Positions 36,797 through 46,726 of a DNA stretch of 64,000 nucleotides are shown piece by piece. The DNA comes from Acidobacteriota bacterium (GTDB taxonomy: Bacteria; Acidobacteriota; Blastocatellia; Pyrinomonadales; Pyrinomonadaceae), in assembly GCA_016715115.1 (NCBI GenBank), contig JADKBM010000011.1, forward strand, positions 1,249,501 through 1,313,500, in the 5' to 3' direction. Below the pieces are notes generated by a model. It ran no database searches. It was not told the DNA's origin and worked only from the letters and a program-made list of their open reading frames with translations. A program made the position numbers and the translations under genes. Each line of letters starts with the position of its first letter. The first letter of the stretch is position 1.

Positions 36797-37527
36797 AGTT
36801 TTCGCAACCGGAGTTTCGCCTCGCGTACGCCCTCGACGACGAGTTTTGCGATCTCCTCCGCGCCGCGGGGCGAGAAATGTGTGTTGTCGTCAAGCCCGTT
36901 CGGGTAGTTCGGGCTTTCGCCCTTGGCGAGGATCAGGAATAGCTCTTTTGATTTCTCCACGCCATATTCCGCGATCAGTTTCTCGCTCTTCCGATGCATA
37001 TCTATCAGCGGAACCTTCAATTCTTTCGCCACGTCGCGAACAATTTCGGGATACTCGCCGTGAGTGTCGTAAAACTTGCCCTGCGCATCGAATCGGCGCC
37101 TCACGACCGGCGTCAGGAGAACCGGAAAGGCCCTTTTCGCGCGGACATCGGCGACGAAACGAATAAGATTCCGGCGATAATCTTCGGGCGGGGTGTAGCG
37201 CTCGCCCTTTTCCTTCGCCGAATCGTTGTGCCCGAACTGAATGAAAACGTAATCGCCTTTCCTGAGCGAATCGACGACAGCCTGCCAGCGACCTTCGGAA
37301 ATGAAGGTCTTCGTGCTTCGGCCGTTCATCGCGCGATTCTCGATCCGTACCTTTCCGCCTTTGAAGAACTGTCCGAACATTTCCCCCCAGCCTGTTTCCG
37401 GACGCTTTTCGGGAAGTTTTGCCGCACACGTCGAATCACCGGACAAATAGACGGTAACGGGTGTCTTCTGTCCAAAGATCGGGATCACGGCGACGATCAA
37501 CAAAGAAAAAGCGGCAAAGGTCTTCAT
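36784..37527 (-). CDS. Rhamnogalacturonan acetylesterase, SGNH/GDSL family
   Basis: Secreted esterase (signal FAAFSLLIVAVIPIFG) of the CE12-like SGNH type that removes acetyl groups from pectin. The four blocks are visible: S32 in LSGDSTCA, Gly/Asn region NRAMNGRSTKTF, N in FIQFGHNDSAK and the C-terminal D/H pair in DDNTHFSPRGA. 247 residues is normal. 21 bases downstream of the polygalacturonase gene, so co-transcribed; it would clear acetyl groups that hinder the lyase and GH105. Confidence 0.9.
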   Translation of the reverse strand: MKTFAAFSLLIVAVIPIFGQKTPVTVYLSGDSTCAAKLPEKRPETGWGEMFGQFFKGGKVRIENRAMNGRSTKTFISEGRWQAVVDSLRKGDYVFIQFGHNDSAKEKGERYTPPEDYRRNLIRFVADVRAKRAFPVLLTPVVRRRFDAQGKFYDTHGEYPEIVRDVAKELKVPLIDMHRKSEKLIAEYGVEKSKELFLILAKGESPNYPNGLDDNTHFSPRGAEEIAKLVVEGVREAKLRLRKLLEK

Positions 37528-37548
37528 TTTTCTCTCCGCGGGCAGGGA

Positions 37549-38961
37549 TCAATCGAGGCGTTCCACGACCGAGCCTCCGACCTTCACGTTAACCAGTCTC
37601 AAACCCTTTACGTTCTTGATGATCGACGGCTTGTCGACCGAATCGAACGAACAATTGCGGAGAGAAACGTCATAGATCGGCGCGTTGTCGAGTCCTTGAA
37701 GATCGACCGCGCGGTTCCCTTTCGCGCAGATCAGGTTTTCGACGACATAGTTGCGGACCAGCGGGACGTAATCTCCCTTCGCGCCTTCCTCGTAATTGAA
37801 GTCGATCTCGACGACGGCGCGCGAAACCTGGCCGACGGTAATGTTCCTGAAGAACATATTTTCGAGCTTCCCGCCGCGTGAAGCGTTGTTCTTGACCCGG
37901 AGCGCCGTCCACAGGTCGGCGCTGTCGAGCCGGTTGTTCTCGGCGAATACGTTGCGGACCCCGCCCGATATCTCGCTTCCGATGGTAATTCCGCCGTGGC
38001 CGTCCTTCATCGTACAGTTGCGGATGATGATGTTCTCGCTCGGCGCGTTGATTCGACGACCGTCGTTGTTGCGGCCGGATTTGATGGCGATGCAGTCATC
38101 GCCGGTGTCGAAAAAGCAGTCTTCGATGAGCACGTCTTTGCATGACTCGGGATCGCACCCGTCGTTGTTCGGGCCGTGAGTCGCGATATGGACGCCGCGC
38201 ACGATGACGTTCTCGCAAAGAACCGGATGCACTTCCCACATCGGAGAGTCGATGATCCGCACGCCCTCGATCAGGACGTTGCGGCATTTGTACGGCTGGA
38301 TGAACTGCGGCCGCAGATAATGCCCGACACCGAAAATACGTTCGGCGAGAGGCGCGTTGCGATCCATTAACTCATAAAGCCGGGCGCGCGCCGCCTTCTG
38401 GCTGATGACGTCCGGATCGCCGCCGTAACGCGGGTTGCCGTGCCATTTCCAGAAGAACGCCTTGCCCTGGCCATCGAGGGTTCCGGCGCCGGTGACCGCG
38501 ATATTCGTTTGCCCATACGCATAGATCAGCGGCGAGATATGCATCAGTTCCATCCCTTCCCAGCGCGTATGGACGAGCGGCAAGTAATCGTTCGGGTTCG
38601 TCGAAAACCTGATCGTCGCTCCTTTCTGGACGTGAAGGTTAACATTCGACTTGAGATGGATCGCTCCGGTCAGCCAATCGCCGGCCGGCACTACGACACG
38701 GCCTCCGCCGCTCTTGTGGCAAGTCTCGATCGCCTTCCGAAAAGCGCCGGTGCAGAGCGTTTTGCCGTCGCCGACAGCGCCGAACTTTGTGACTGGATAG
38801 TCTCGTTTTTTGAATTTCGGAGCTTTGATGCGCGCCATAATTCGCGGATATTCGGTTTTCCACGGATCGCCCGACGCAGTTTGACTGAAAGCCCGACCGG
38901 ACAACAACAATCCGGCACCGGTGCCGGCTGCAAAAAGTTCAAGAAATTCCCTACGGTTCAT
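37549..38961 (-). CDS. Polygalacturonase GH28, Tat-exported
   Basis: Right-handed parallel beta-helix glycosidase that hydrolyses polygalacturonate. ATG 38961 gives a twin-arginine-type leader (MNRREFLELFAAGTGAGLLL), so export is probably by Tat; the longer upstream frame has no support. GH28 active-site residues: D267 in NNDGCD, D288/D289 in DTGDDCIAIKSG, H322 in DGHGG and R355/K357 in RVKNN. 470 residues. 26 bases after the pectinesterase-lyase gene. Exo- or endo-action cannot be decided from the sequence alone. Confidence 0.92.
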   Translation of the reverse strand: MNRREFLELFAAGTGAGLLLSGRAFSQTASGDPWKTEYPRIMARIKAPKFKKRDYPVTKFGAVGDGKTLCTGAFRKAIETCHKSGGGRVVVPAGDWLTGAIHLKSNVNLHVQKGATIRFSTNPNDYLPLVHTRWEGMELMHISPLIYAYGQTNIAVTGAGTLDGQGKAFFWKWHGNPRYGGDPDVISQKAARARLYELMDRNAPLAERIFGVGHYLRPQFIQPYKCRNVLIEGVRIIDSPMWEVHPVLCENVIVRGVHIATHGPNNDGCDPESCKDVLIEDCFFDTGDDCIAIKSGRNNDGRRINAPSENIIIRNCTMKDGHGGITIGSEISGGVRNVFAENNRLDSADLWTALRVKNNASRGGKLENMFFRNITVGQVSRAVVEIDFNYEEGAKGDYVPLVRNYVVENLICAKGNRAVDLQGLDNAPIYDVSLRNCSFDSVDKPSIIKNVKGLRLVNVKVGGSVVERLD

Positions 38962-38987
38962 AATTGCCTGGTTTGACGCCGGCGTCT

Positions 38988-40997
38988 TTACCGTTTCAGC
39001 GTCTTCTTCCATCTTGGATAATCTTTGTCGAGCAGTTCGTTGGGTTCGTCGATGTACCAAGCGTAGCCGTTGCGACGTTCCGACTCGATCTCGGAAACAT
39101 CGTAGCGGATCACCGCGTCGCGGCCGACAAAGATCGGTCTCATCGTGTTGAACTCGTAGAATCGCGCCCAAAGCGTCGAATTCGGATCCTTTGTCAGTTT
39201 GCGGTCGCCGTTCACCTTTTCCCAGCGGAAGCCGTCTATTCTGCTCTCGCGATACCATTTGACCGCGCCATCGACCGCCGCGACGATCTCCGCCGAAGGA
39301 TTCGCCTCGCCCATCAAGAACCGCACGATTCCGACCGATTCCCCGGCCGTCAGCGATGCCGGTTCGAACTTTCGCGCCGCTGCGGGCTTTAGCGTTTTCT
39401 CATCGTACTGCGCGGCCCAGACGGTTTTCGCACCTTTGATCTCGACCTGCAAACCGAGGATCAGCGGAATCGCCCTGGCAACCGCGGCCTCGCACGCCGC
39501 GCGACGATTCCCATCGACGAACGCGTAGTCGGGTGACCTTCGGGCAATGTCCCGCAAAACATTCAACACGCCGATCATCGCGTCGTCATTGAACGTGATG
39601 AATCGGGAATAGTTCCTCTGCAACGGGAAGAACTGCGGAAATCCTCCGTTCTCGTATTGCATCGCGAGCAGAAAATCGAGGCCGGCGAGAAACGCATCGC
39701 GATGTTTCGGGAAATTGGTCGGCGGCGTCTGCTTCTGAAGACTTCCCGAGACCACTTTTGCAAGAAACGCGACTTGGGTGAAGGTCGTGCGGTTATCGAT
39801 CGTGGTTTCCCTTACGACGTCTTTTGTTGACGTCAGTTGCCCGCGTTCGCGCTCGGTCAGAACGCGCGTCATATCGATGTTCTTTTCCCACCCTCCGTTC
39901 GATTTCTGAAAAAGCACGACCTGATCGGCGATCCGCGCGGCCTCATCTGTCTGATACCAGACCGGCTTTTGTTTGAGAACCTCGGTCCAGACGACGGATT
40001 TCCAGTCAGGCGGCGTGTTTTCGAGGAATCCGTCATCGCTGTTCTTCGGGTTCCAACCATCCCGGCCGCCGAGGAATGTCGCGGTGGAAAATTGCTTCTC
40101 GTCAGAAACGCCAAGCTTCCGCGCCCAGGCCGCGCGTTTTTCAGGTGTCGCTCCGGGCCCCGAAGATCGGATCTCGGCGAAATATGCGGTTTTCTCGTTG
40201 TCCGGGTTCCCCCAGTTGTTCCATCCTTCGGGACGAATATGCGACCCCATTTCGGTATCGATGAAGACCGCCCGGCCGAACGCCCGCCACGGACGCGCGA
40301 GAAAAACCGATTTGACCCCATTGTTTGAGGTCAGTTTCGAGCGATTGAAGACGAACCCCGAAGACTCGTCGGCGGAAAAACGCATCGGAGCCGCAATAAA
40401 ACCGTCGCCCTTGGAGCGGATCTCGCTATTCTCGAAGACCGCCGCGGCCTGTCCGAAAATAAAATCGACGTTGCCTTCTATGTAACAGTTTTCAAAATAC
40501 TGCCGTCCGTTCTTTGCATAGAGAGTGTCCTGCCAGCCAAGGAACCGGCAGTTTTTGAAGACCAGCCGGTCGGCTTCGGCCAGAACCGCGACGGCCTGAC
40601 TGCCGGGCGTTCCGGGCTTGTATTCGAACGCATTTTCGAACGTCAGATTCTCGGCGCGAAAGCTGTGTCCGCCGACATAGAAAGCGTATGCCGCCGACGT
40701 CGTTCCGGCGCGGCCGTTATTGATGCTGTAGGCGATCTTCGTCTCCGCGGCCGATTCGCCGATGAGCGTTATAAAGGGTTTGGACGAAGGAATGTTGACC
40801 TGTTCGAAATAGGTCCCTTTCCTGATCAGGATCGTGACGCGCTTCCTGTTGTTTTCCGGCACTTTGGCGATCGCCTCGCCGACGGTCCTGACGTTGCCGC
40901 TTCCGTCAGCAGCGACGACGAGGTCCGGGGCACCGCCGAACACAGCCGTCGCAATTGTCAGGATAAATATCGGAAAACAAACCAGAATCGCTTTCAT
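38988..40997 (-). CDS. Pectin methylesterase (CE8) - pectate lyase (PL10) fusion
   Basis: A secreted two-domain enzyme of 669 residues from ATG 40997 (signal AILVCFPIFILTIATAVFGG). Residues about 25-330 are a CE8 beta-helix with Q134 (GSQAVAV), Q156/D157 (GWQDTLY), nucleophile D178 (GNVDFIFG) and R235 (LARPWR). Residues about 345-665 are a PL10 pectate lyase alpha/alpha-toroid (SNGGWEKNIDMT, TIDNRTTFTQV, YENGGFPQFFPL, FITFNDDAMIG). The first domain de-esterifies pectin, the second cleaves the polygalacturonate formed, so the fusion couples two consecutive steps. Next gene after the TonB receptor, 98 bases apart. Confidence 0.92.
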   Translation of the reverse strand: MKAILVCFPIFILTIATAVFGGAPDLVVAADGSGNVRTVGEAIAKVPENNRKRVTILIRKGTYFEQVNIPSSKPFITLIGESAAETKIAYSINNGRAGTTSAAYAFYVGGHSFRAENLTFENAFEYKPGTPGSQAVAVLAEADRLVFKNCRFLGWQDTLYAKNGRQYFENCYIEGNVDFIFGQAAAVFENSEIRSKGDGFIAAPMRFSADESSGFVFNRSKLTSNNGVKSVFLARPWRAFGRAVFIDTEMGSHIRPEGWNNWGNPDNEKTAYFAEIRSSGPGATPEKRAAWARKLGVSDEKQFSTATFLGGRDGWNPKNSDDGFLENTPPDWKSVVWTEVLKQKPVWYQTDEAARIADQVVLFQKSNGGWEKNIDMTRVLTERERGQLTSTKDVVRETTIDNRTTFTQVAFLAKVVSGSLQKQTPPTNFPKHRDAFLAGLDFLLAMQYENGGFPQFFPLQRNYSRFITFNDDAMIGVLNVLRDIARRSPDYAFVDGNRRAACEAAVARAIPLILGLQVEIKGAKTVWAAQYDEKTLKPAAARKFEPASLTAGESVGIVRFLMGEANPSAEIVAAVDGAVKWYRESRIDGFRWEKVNGDRKLTKDPNSTLWARFYEFNTMRPIFVGRDAVIRYDVSEIESERRNGYAWYIDEPNELLDKDYPRWKKTLKR

Positions 40998-41095
40998 CAA
41001 ACAAATTATATGGCAAAAATGCGCCACAATTGTCGCCCAAGGCTGAAGCATCAATCGTGGCGCATCGTCAACAGTCGATCCGAGGTCAGAATCGA

Positions 41096-44000
41096 CTAGA
41101 AAGTGAACCTCGCTCCGATCTGAATGTCGCGCGGCGGCTGGCGCGTCGGACCGTTGGTAAATCCGAATCGCCCGAGATTGCTGGCGCCCGCCGTGGTCAG
41201 GTTCGGCGTGTTGCTCGGAGAAAGGTTCGGTGCGCTGAAATACGGCGTATTAAGCACGTTGATCGCCTCGACACGAAGCTGGATCTTCATTCCCTCGCGA
41301 ATGCGGAAGTTCTTCGACATTCCGAGATTGAAGTTCAGGAATCGCTGGTTTCGCAACTTTCCGGTCGTCAGCGGGAAATAGCGGAGCGTGTTGTTGCTAC
41401 CGATATTCGTCGTTCCGAGGCCGATCGATGCCGGCGCCGACGCGCCGTTCAGGATAAAGCCCGCGGGATAGAACCCGGTGACATCGAATGCCGGAATGTC
41501 GATCCCGTAACGCAGCCCCGCCTCGTTCTTCTTGCCGAGGCGGCTTTTAAGCAGATACGGGTTAACGGCCTGCGGATCATAATAGACGTTGCCGAACACC
41601 AGCGGTTCGCCCGACTGCCATTCGTAATTCGACTGGAACTGCCAGCCGCCGATGAGCGCGTCGACCCAACGGTTCCAATCCTTGCCGATCCAACGGCCGC
41701 GGCCGATCGGAAGTTCGTAGATGCCCGAGAAGGTGATGCGATGCGGACGCTCGGTCGGCGAGACCTGATCGGTAAGGTTCTCGTCCTGCGGATTGAGATA
41801 CGCGGTGCTTTCGTGCTCGCGCGAAAAAGAATACGACGCATTCAGCGAAAGTCCTTTCGTAAAGCGTTTGACCGCCTGGATCTGAATCGCGGTGTAGTTG
41901 CTCGTTCCGTTGTATTCGCCGAGCACCACGTTTCCAAATTCCGGGTACGGCGTCAGAAGATTACGACGAGCGATCGTCGCGGCGTTGAACGTCGCGTTGC
42001 TCGGAACCAGTCCGCGGAACGGATTCGGAACGCTCGCGCCGAGGAACGTCGAGACCGTCGAACTGAATTCGGTTCCGGCATTCAAATATGCGGTCGGAAT
42101 GTTATTGATCGAACGGTTGACCGCGAGATCGTAGCCGCGCGAATGAATGAAGTTCACATCGAGGCCGATTCCGAACTTCATTTCGCGCTGGAAGCCGGCG
42201 ATGAAGCGCCAGAATTGAGCGTTCTTGCGTTCGTTGGCGAGAACCGTCAGGTCGCGGCCGATGAAGGTCGCGAGTCCAAGGCTCGAACCCGGTGATTCGG
42301 CGACGCCGCTCGGAAACGGATTGTTTAGATCGGCGATGAAGGTCAGACCGTTGTTGGTCGAAGGAACGAACAGTGTCGGCGTCGAAAATCCGGCTTGGTT
42401 GACCGCCGTGATCTGGAAAGGCGCGACGAAGATCCCGAATCCGGCGCGGATCACCGTCTTGTCATCGAGCGAATACGAAACGCCGATACGCGGCTGCCAG
42501 TTGTTCTTGTCGACCGATTGGTTGGCGTCGCTGGCGCTCGTCGCGAAAAGGAGCCCGCCGGCGAGTGATTGAAACGCATCGACCGGAACGCCTGTCGGGA
42601 CGCTTGCGTTGTAGTTTGCCAACGCCGAAGCCCGGAGCGGGTTGGCGGAGATCTTGTCGAATCCGGTAACGATTCGGCCCTCGGCTTCGGTAACTCCCGT
42701 TTCGTATTCGTAGCGAAGTCCCCAGTTGATCGTCAATTTCTGATTGACGCGCCAGTCATCCTGGAAAAAGACTCCGTGATAGGTCGACTTGACGTCGTAC
42801 ACCGTTGGATTGTCGGCGAAGCTGTTTGTCGATGCCGTCGGGATACCCAGAAGAAACGCCGCGAGGTCACGCCCGTATGCGGCGCGCAACGCCGTGCTCG
42901 AATTCGAAGCCTGCGCGGTGTACGTTCCGTCAAACTGGAAACGGCCCGAGCGAAAGCCGTTGGTTTCGTTCTTCTCCTTCAAGATGCGCAGGTCGTAACC
43001 GTATCGAAATGTATGGTCACCGAATATCTGCGTGACCGTCGGTTGGATCGACATTAAATTGAAGGGACGGTAAAGACCCTCATTGTAGTCCGAACGGTTC
43101 GATCCGATGGCGTTCGCGATTGAAGCCGTCGTGAAACTCGCGAAATCGAATCGCGGAATCACTGTTGAACCGCGGAATGCGGAGAGCGCGGCGGACGAGA
43201 ATCCGAGGTCCGCCGGCGCGATCGGGTTAGCCGGTCGGCGTTCCTGCGAGAACAGGTTGTAACTGCCGCGGACGTCGAGGATCAGACTCGAAGAGAGAGT
43301 CGCCGTGTAATTGACGTTCGCGCCCTTGTTGACGCGGTACTCAAAGCCGCGGGTCGGCGAATCGGGCTGGCCCAGCCAATTGTATCGGTCTTCCGAACTC
43401 TTGCTGTAGTAGTACTTCCCGAAGATCTTGTGACTTTCGTTGAAATTATGATCGACCTTCCCGAGATACGATTCGTATGGCCGGAGAAGGTTCATATTCG
43501 ACGCATAAACGCCGATGCCGTTGACGATCGGCTGATTCGGGAGCGGGAAAAGATTAAGATACCGCTGTGAGACCGAGTTGATGCGTCCCGGCGCGATGAC
43601 GTTGCCGGCAAACGGCGTCCGGCAAACGGTCCCGAGCGTTCCGGTAGTTCCGCAGGTCGTGTTGCCAAGAAAGGCAGTCGCAGGATCGTAGATGACCGTC
43701 GAGGGCAGCAGCTCCGAGAAATCGCCTGTACGCTGAAGAGCGGTCGGGACACGAAATGTCGTCGGTTCGGATATGTTGTCTTTCTGCTTTTCGTAAGTGA
43801 AAAGGAAGAACGTTCGATCTTTGAAGATCGGACCATTGACCGAACCGCCGTAACGAAAGTACTTGCGCGGCGCCTGTTCCAGTCCGAGCCGGTTGTTGAA
43901 GAAGTTGTTCGCCGTGCGGCTCTTGTCGCGGTCGTAGTAGTATACCGAGCCGTGGAACTTGTTGGTTCCGCTCTTGAGCGCAACATTGACGGTCGAACCG

Positions 44001-44710
44001 GCCGTGAAACCGTTCTGCGCGTCGAAGCTGTTGGTCTGGACCTTGAACTCCTGGACCGCGTCGGACGGCGGCGTAAACGCCACCTGACCGGCGAACGCGA
44101 GATTCGGCGAACCGTCGAGGTTGATCTGGTTGCCGCCGGCGCCGTTCGTCCGGAACGAAGCGAGGTTGCCGTTGGCGGTCGGTCCGGTAAACTGCGGGTT
44201 TCCGGTGTACACGACGCCCGGCGCCTGTGTCACGAGTGTCAGAACAGCCCCTTCGGGCAACGGAAGTTCCTCGACCTGCCGATTGCTGATCACAGTTCCG
44301 GTTGTCACCGACCCGCGTTCGACCAGATCGGCGCCCGCGACGATGTTGACTTCGGCCTGGGTTCCGATCTCAAGCTGAAAGTCGATCGTCAAACGATCGT
44401 CAACGTTAAGCTCGACGCTTTCGCGAACCGAGGTCTTGAATCCATTGCCGGATACATTGATCGAATACTTGCCGGGAACCAGGAACGGAACGGTATAGCT
44501 GCCGTCTTCATTCGTGGTTACCGTGTTTGCGATATTCGTCGCGATGTTTTTGACAACGACCGTCGCTCCGACGACATTGGCTCCGTTCGGATCCTTGACG
44601 CTGCCGGTAATTGTCGCGCGGAATTCCTGTGCAAAGGCGTTCATCGACAACGCCAGCACAAGCGCGCCGACGATGCCGATAATGCCGGTTCGGATACGAC
44701 CATTTCTCAT
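41096..44710 (-). CDS. TonB-dependent receptor, Oar-like, with carboxypeptidase-regulatory-like domain
   Basis: A 1204-residue outer-membrane receptor. Signal peptide (GIIGIVGALVLALSMNAFA), a CarboxypepD_reg-like domain (about 30-115: ATITGSVKDPNGANVVGATV, DEDGSYTVPFLVPGKYSI), a plug region (NRQVEELPLPEG, LTLVTQAPGVVYTGNP) and a large beta-barrel ending in IQIGARFTF with terminal aromatic Phe. This is the acidobacterial Oar type; no SusD gene accompanies it. It heads the pectinase genes, so it probably imports pectin oligosaccharides. The ATG at 44710 follows GGAGAGG at some distance. An operator palindrome lies about 80 bases upstream. Confidence 0.92.
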   Translation of the reverse strand: MRNGRIRTGIIGIVGALVLALSMNAFAQEFRATITGSVKDPNGANVVGATVVVKNIATNIANTVTTNEDGSYTVPFLVPGKYSINVSGNGFKTSVRESVELNVDDRLTIDFQLEIGTQAEVNIVAGADLVERGSVTTGTVISNRQVEELPLPEGAVLTLVTQAPGVVYTGNPQFTGPTANGNLASFRTNGAGGNQINLDGSPNLAFAGQVAFTPPSDAVQEFKVQTNSFDAQNGFTAGSTVNVALKSGTNKFHGSVYYYDRDKSRTANNFFNNRLGLEQAPRKYFRYGGSVNGPIFKDRTFFLFTYEKQKDNISEPTTFRVPTALQRTGDFSELLPSTVIYDPATAFLGNTTCGTTGTLGTVCRTPFAGNVIAPGRINSVSQRYLNLFPLPNQPIVNGIGVYASNMNLLRPYESYLGKVDHNFNESHKIFGKYYYSKSSEDRYNWLGQPDSPTRGFEYRVNKGANVNYTATLSSSLILDVRGSYNLFSQERRPANPIAPADLGFSSAALSAFRGSTVIPRFDFASFTTASIANAIGSNRSDYNEGLYRPFNLMSIQPTVTQIFGDHTFRYGYDLRILKEKNETNGFRSGRFQFDGTYTAQASNSSTALRAAYGRDLAAFLLGIPTASTNSFADNPTVYDVKSTYHGVFFQDDWRVNQKLTINWGLRYEYETGVTEAEGRIVTGFDKISANPLRASALANYNASVPTGVPVDAFQSLAGGLLFATSASDANQSVDKNNWQPRIGVSYSLDDKTVIRAGFGIFVAPFQITAVNQAGFSTPTLFVPSTNNGLTFIADLNNPFPSGVAESPGSSLGLATFIGRDLTVLANERKNAQFWRFIAGFQREMKFGIGLDVNFIHSRGYDLAVNRSINNIPTAYLNAGTEFSSTVSTFLGASVPNPFRGLVPSNATFNAATIARRNLLTPYPEFGNVVLGEYNGTSNYTAIQIQAVKRFTKGLSLNASYSFSREHESTAYLNPQDENLTDQVSPTERPHRITFSGIYELPIGRGRWIGKDWNRWVDALIGGWQFQSNYEWQSGEPLVFGNVYYDPQAVNPYLLKSRLGKKNEAGLRYGIDIPAFDVTGFYPAGFILNGASAPASIGLGTTNIGSNNTLRYFPLTTGKLRNQRFLNFNLGMSKNFRIREGMKIQLRVEAINVLNTPYFSAPNLSPSNTPNLTTAGASNLGRFGFTNGPTRQPPRDIQIGARFTF

Positions 44711-45145
44711 CTCTTTTTTACCTCTCCGTAAATTCAAATCTGTATCATTGCGTTGCCAATTCTTCCTTTGGCTGAATTTCGCGATTATCATAATTGGTTT
44801 TACCAATTAATGCAAACGGAGCCGCTTAGATTTTTTCCCATTAAGGATCGACGCATCCGGCGATTCTCAATCTGATGCAATTGAATAATGATGCAATCGG
44901 CTTTCAGGACTCGAACAAATCATCGGATCAAGCTGCCGATGAGGTTAACCACCTTCGCGCCTCTGACAACATAGGTCATACCAATCGAGCGAAGTCGCAC
45001 GTCATCAGGGTAGCCGAAAACAGTCCCCCGGGATTCTTCCCGAGACTTGCGTTCAGGATTTTCAAAGAATCCTATATTATCAAATGAACATCGCGGTTCC
45101 GGCGGACGTATTGCTTGCGTGGGCCGGGCGCGCAAGGTCTTGAAG
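44711..45145. other. Divergent intergenic region
   Basis: 435 bases between the divergent TonB receptor and kinase genes. It holds the operator at 44790-44810; the rest shows no gene or repeat I can support. Confidence 0.5.
44790..44810. promoter_or_regulatory. Palindromic operator, second copy
   Basis: TAATTGGTTTTACCAATTA (44791-44809), a perfect 8-base-arm palindrome with a 3-base centre that differs from the copy at 27691-27709 by one central base. It lies 80 bases upstream of the TonB receptor start, where it could control the receptor and the pectinase genes behind it. Confidence 0.75.
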
Positions 45146-46720
45146 ATGCGGGAACTTTCTCTGAAAAACAGTCGGCTCGACCGGCGATATGACGTGCTCG
45201 AACTGCTCGGGCGCGGGAGTTATGCCGAGATCTTTCTCGCGCGCGACTCGATCGCTTCGCCGCAATCGCCGCACAGCCAGGTCGTCATCAAGGCGCTCAA
45301 CGTTCTGATGCAGAACGATCTTGACGCCGATCTCGAGCGGACGCTGGTCGAAAACTTTCAGAACGAAGCGATCGCGCTCGACCGCGTCCGCCACCCGAAC
45401 GTCGTCAGCCGGCTCGGCCACGGAACCGCGCGCGACCTGCGCGGCGTGGTCTTTCATTATCTTGTCCTCGAATACCTTTCGGGCGGCGATCTCGGCAAAC
45501 GCTGCCGCGAAAAGTCCCTGACGCTGGCGCAGTCGCTCGATTACATCGAACAGGTCTGCGCCGGGCTGGCGCACGCGCACCGGCACGGCGTCATCCATCG
45601 CGACATCAAGCCGCAGAACGTGCTCCTGTCCGCCGATTTGAAAACGGCGAAGATCGCCGACTTCGGCGTCGCGCGGTTCTCGGCGTCGGAAACGCCTATC
45701 ACGCGGGTCGGAACGAACATCTACGCACCGCCGGAACACAGCCCTCTGCTCTCCGACGAACCCGCGGTCCACGCCGTTTCGGAATTGACGCCGGCGGCCG
45801 ACATCTACTCGCTGGCGAAGACAGCGTTTGTAATGATAACCGGCGAGTCGCCGCGGTTTTTCGCCGGACGGCAAATCAGCGAACTGCCGTACGCCGTGAG
45901 GCAGGAAATCTGGGCAAGCACGCTGCTCGACGTACTCAGCCGGGCGACACGGCAAAATCCTTCCGAACGGCATCAATCGGTCGAGGAGTTCTGGCAGGAT
46001 CTGGCGCGGCTCAAACATCTTCTTCAGAATCATTCGGCCGAGATCGAAACGCACGTCTCGACGCGCCGCGAACAGACGCCGCGCGCGCACGTCGCCCGCG
46101 GCTACACGCCGTTCGCCCCGCAGCAACCGAAGTTCAATACCTCACGCGAACTGAAGTTTCAGAACGGACAGATCTCGGCAAAACGACCGACGCCGGTCGT
46201 CAGCCTCGATCCGAACCGGCCGCAACCCCGCGAGGTTCAGGTCGCCGAACAACGGCGGTTTCCGGCGATACCCGTTTCAAAACCTCCGGCTACAACGGGT
46301 CAACCCGTTCCCGATTATCGACCGCCTGACGTCACGCCCGCGCCGCCGCCGAAAAAGAAGCGCAAGTTTTTCAAGCGTCTCGCGGTGACCGTCGTCTTGC
46401 TCGCGATCTTCGGCGGAATACTCTACGGGACGCAGATGATCGTCCGCAGCCTCGGGAATTTCTCGATCGCCGGGCTTTTCACGTCACGTACCGGGACGAC
46501 GGTCCGCGACGTTCCGCTGCGCTCCGAAGCGAACGCCAGGTCGACGCAGCTCGGCTGGGTTCCGAGCGGTTCACGGGTCAGGATCGTCGGCGAGAACGAT
46601 TCCTGGTTCGAGGTCGAGATCGTACAGTTCGGACGACCGCGCGAAGCGGACTGGATGACGCGCGGATGGATTGCCAAAAAAGCAAAATCAAGCGAAGATA
46701 ATGTTGATTTTTCGAGGTGA
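45146..46720 (+). CDS. Serine/threonine protein kinase with C-terminal SH3-like domain
   Basis: A Hanks-type membrane kinase of 524 residues. Glycine loop LGRGSYAEIF (21-30), K49, E74, catalytic HRDIKPQN (D153) and DFG (172-174) are all intact, so it should be active. A Pro-rich linker (about 330-415) leads to one membrane helix (LAVTVVLLAIFGGILYGT, about 415-435) and an extracytoplasmic SH3b-like domain (TVRDVPLRSEANARSTQLGWV, EVEIVQFG), a plausible cell-wall or peptide sensor. ATG 45146 is chosen by kinase-domain length; the frame is open further up. Six bases before the FHA gene. Confidence 0.9.
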   Translation: MRELSLKNSRLDRRYDVLELLGRGSYAEIFLARDSIASPQSPHSQVVIKALNVLMQNDLDADLERTLVENFQNEAIALDRVRHPNVVSRLGHGTARDLRGVVFHYLVLEYLSGGDLGKRCREKSLTLAQSLDYIEQVCAGLAHAHRHGVIHRDIKPQNVLLSADLKTAKIADFGVARFSASETPITRVGTNIYAPPEHSPLLSDEPAVHAVSELTPAADIYSLAKTAFVMITGESPRFFAGRQISELPYAVRQEIWASTLLDVLSRATRQNPSERHQSVEEFWQDLARLKHLLQNHSAEIETHVSTRREQTPRAHVARGYTPFAPQQPKFNTSRELKFQNGQISAKRPTPVVSLDPNRPQPREVQVAEQRRFPAIPVSKPPATTGQPVPDYRPPDVTPAPPPKKKRKFFKRLAVTVVLLAIFGGILYGTQMIVRSLGNFSIAGLFTSRTGTTVRDVPLRSEANARSTQLGWVPSGSRVRIVGENDSWFEVEIVQFGRPREADWMTRGWIAKKAKSSEDNVDFSR

Positions 46721-46726
46721 CAAGAC

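Noticed and set aside
38962..39258. N-terminal extension of the GH28 protein
   Set aside because: It overlaps the end of the CE8-PL10 gene and lacks similarity; ATG 38961 starts a proper twin-arginine leader.
41030..42295. 421-residue plus-strand frame opposite the TonB receptor
   Set aside because: Antisense shadow, Arg-rich without any recognised motif.
44871..45046. Possible tRNA or small RNA in the TonB-kinase gap
   Set aside because: GACTCGAAC resembles a T-loop fragment, but no acceptor or anticodon stem can be built around it.
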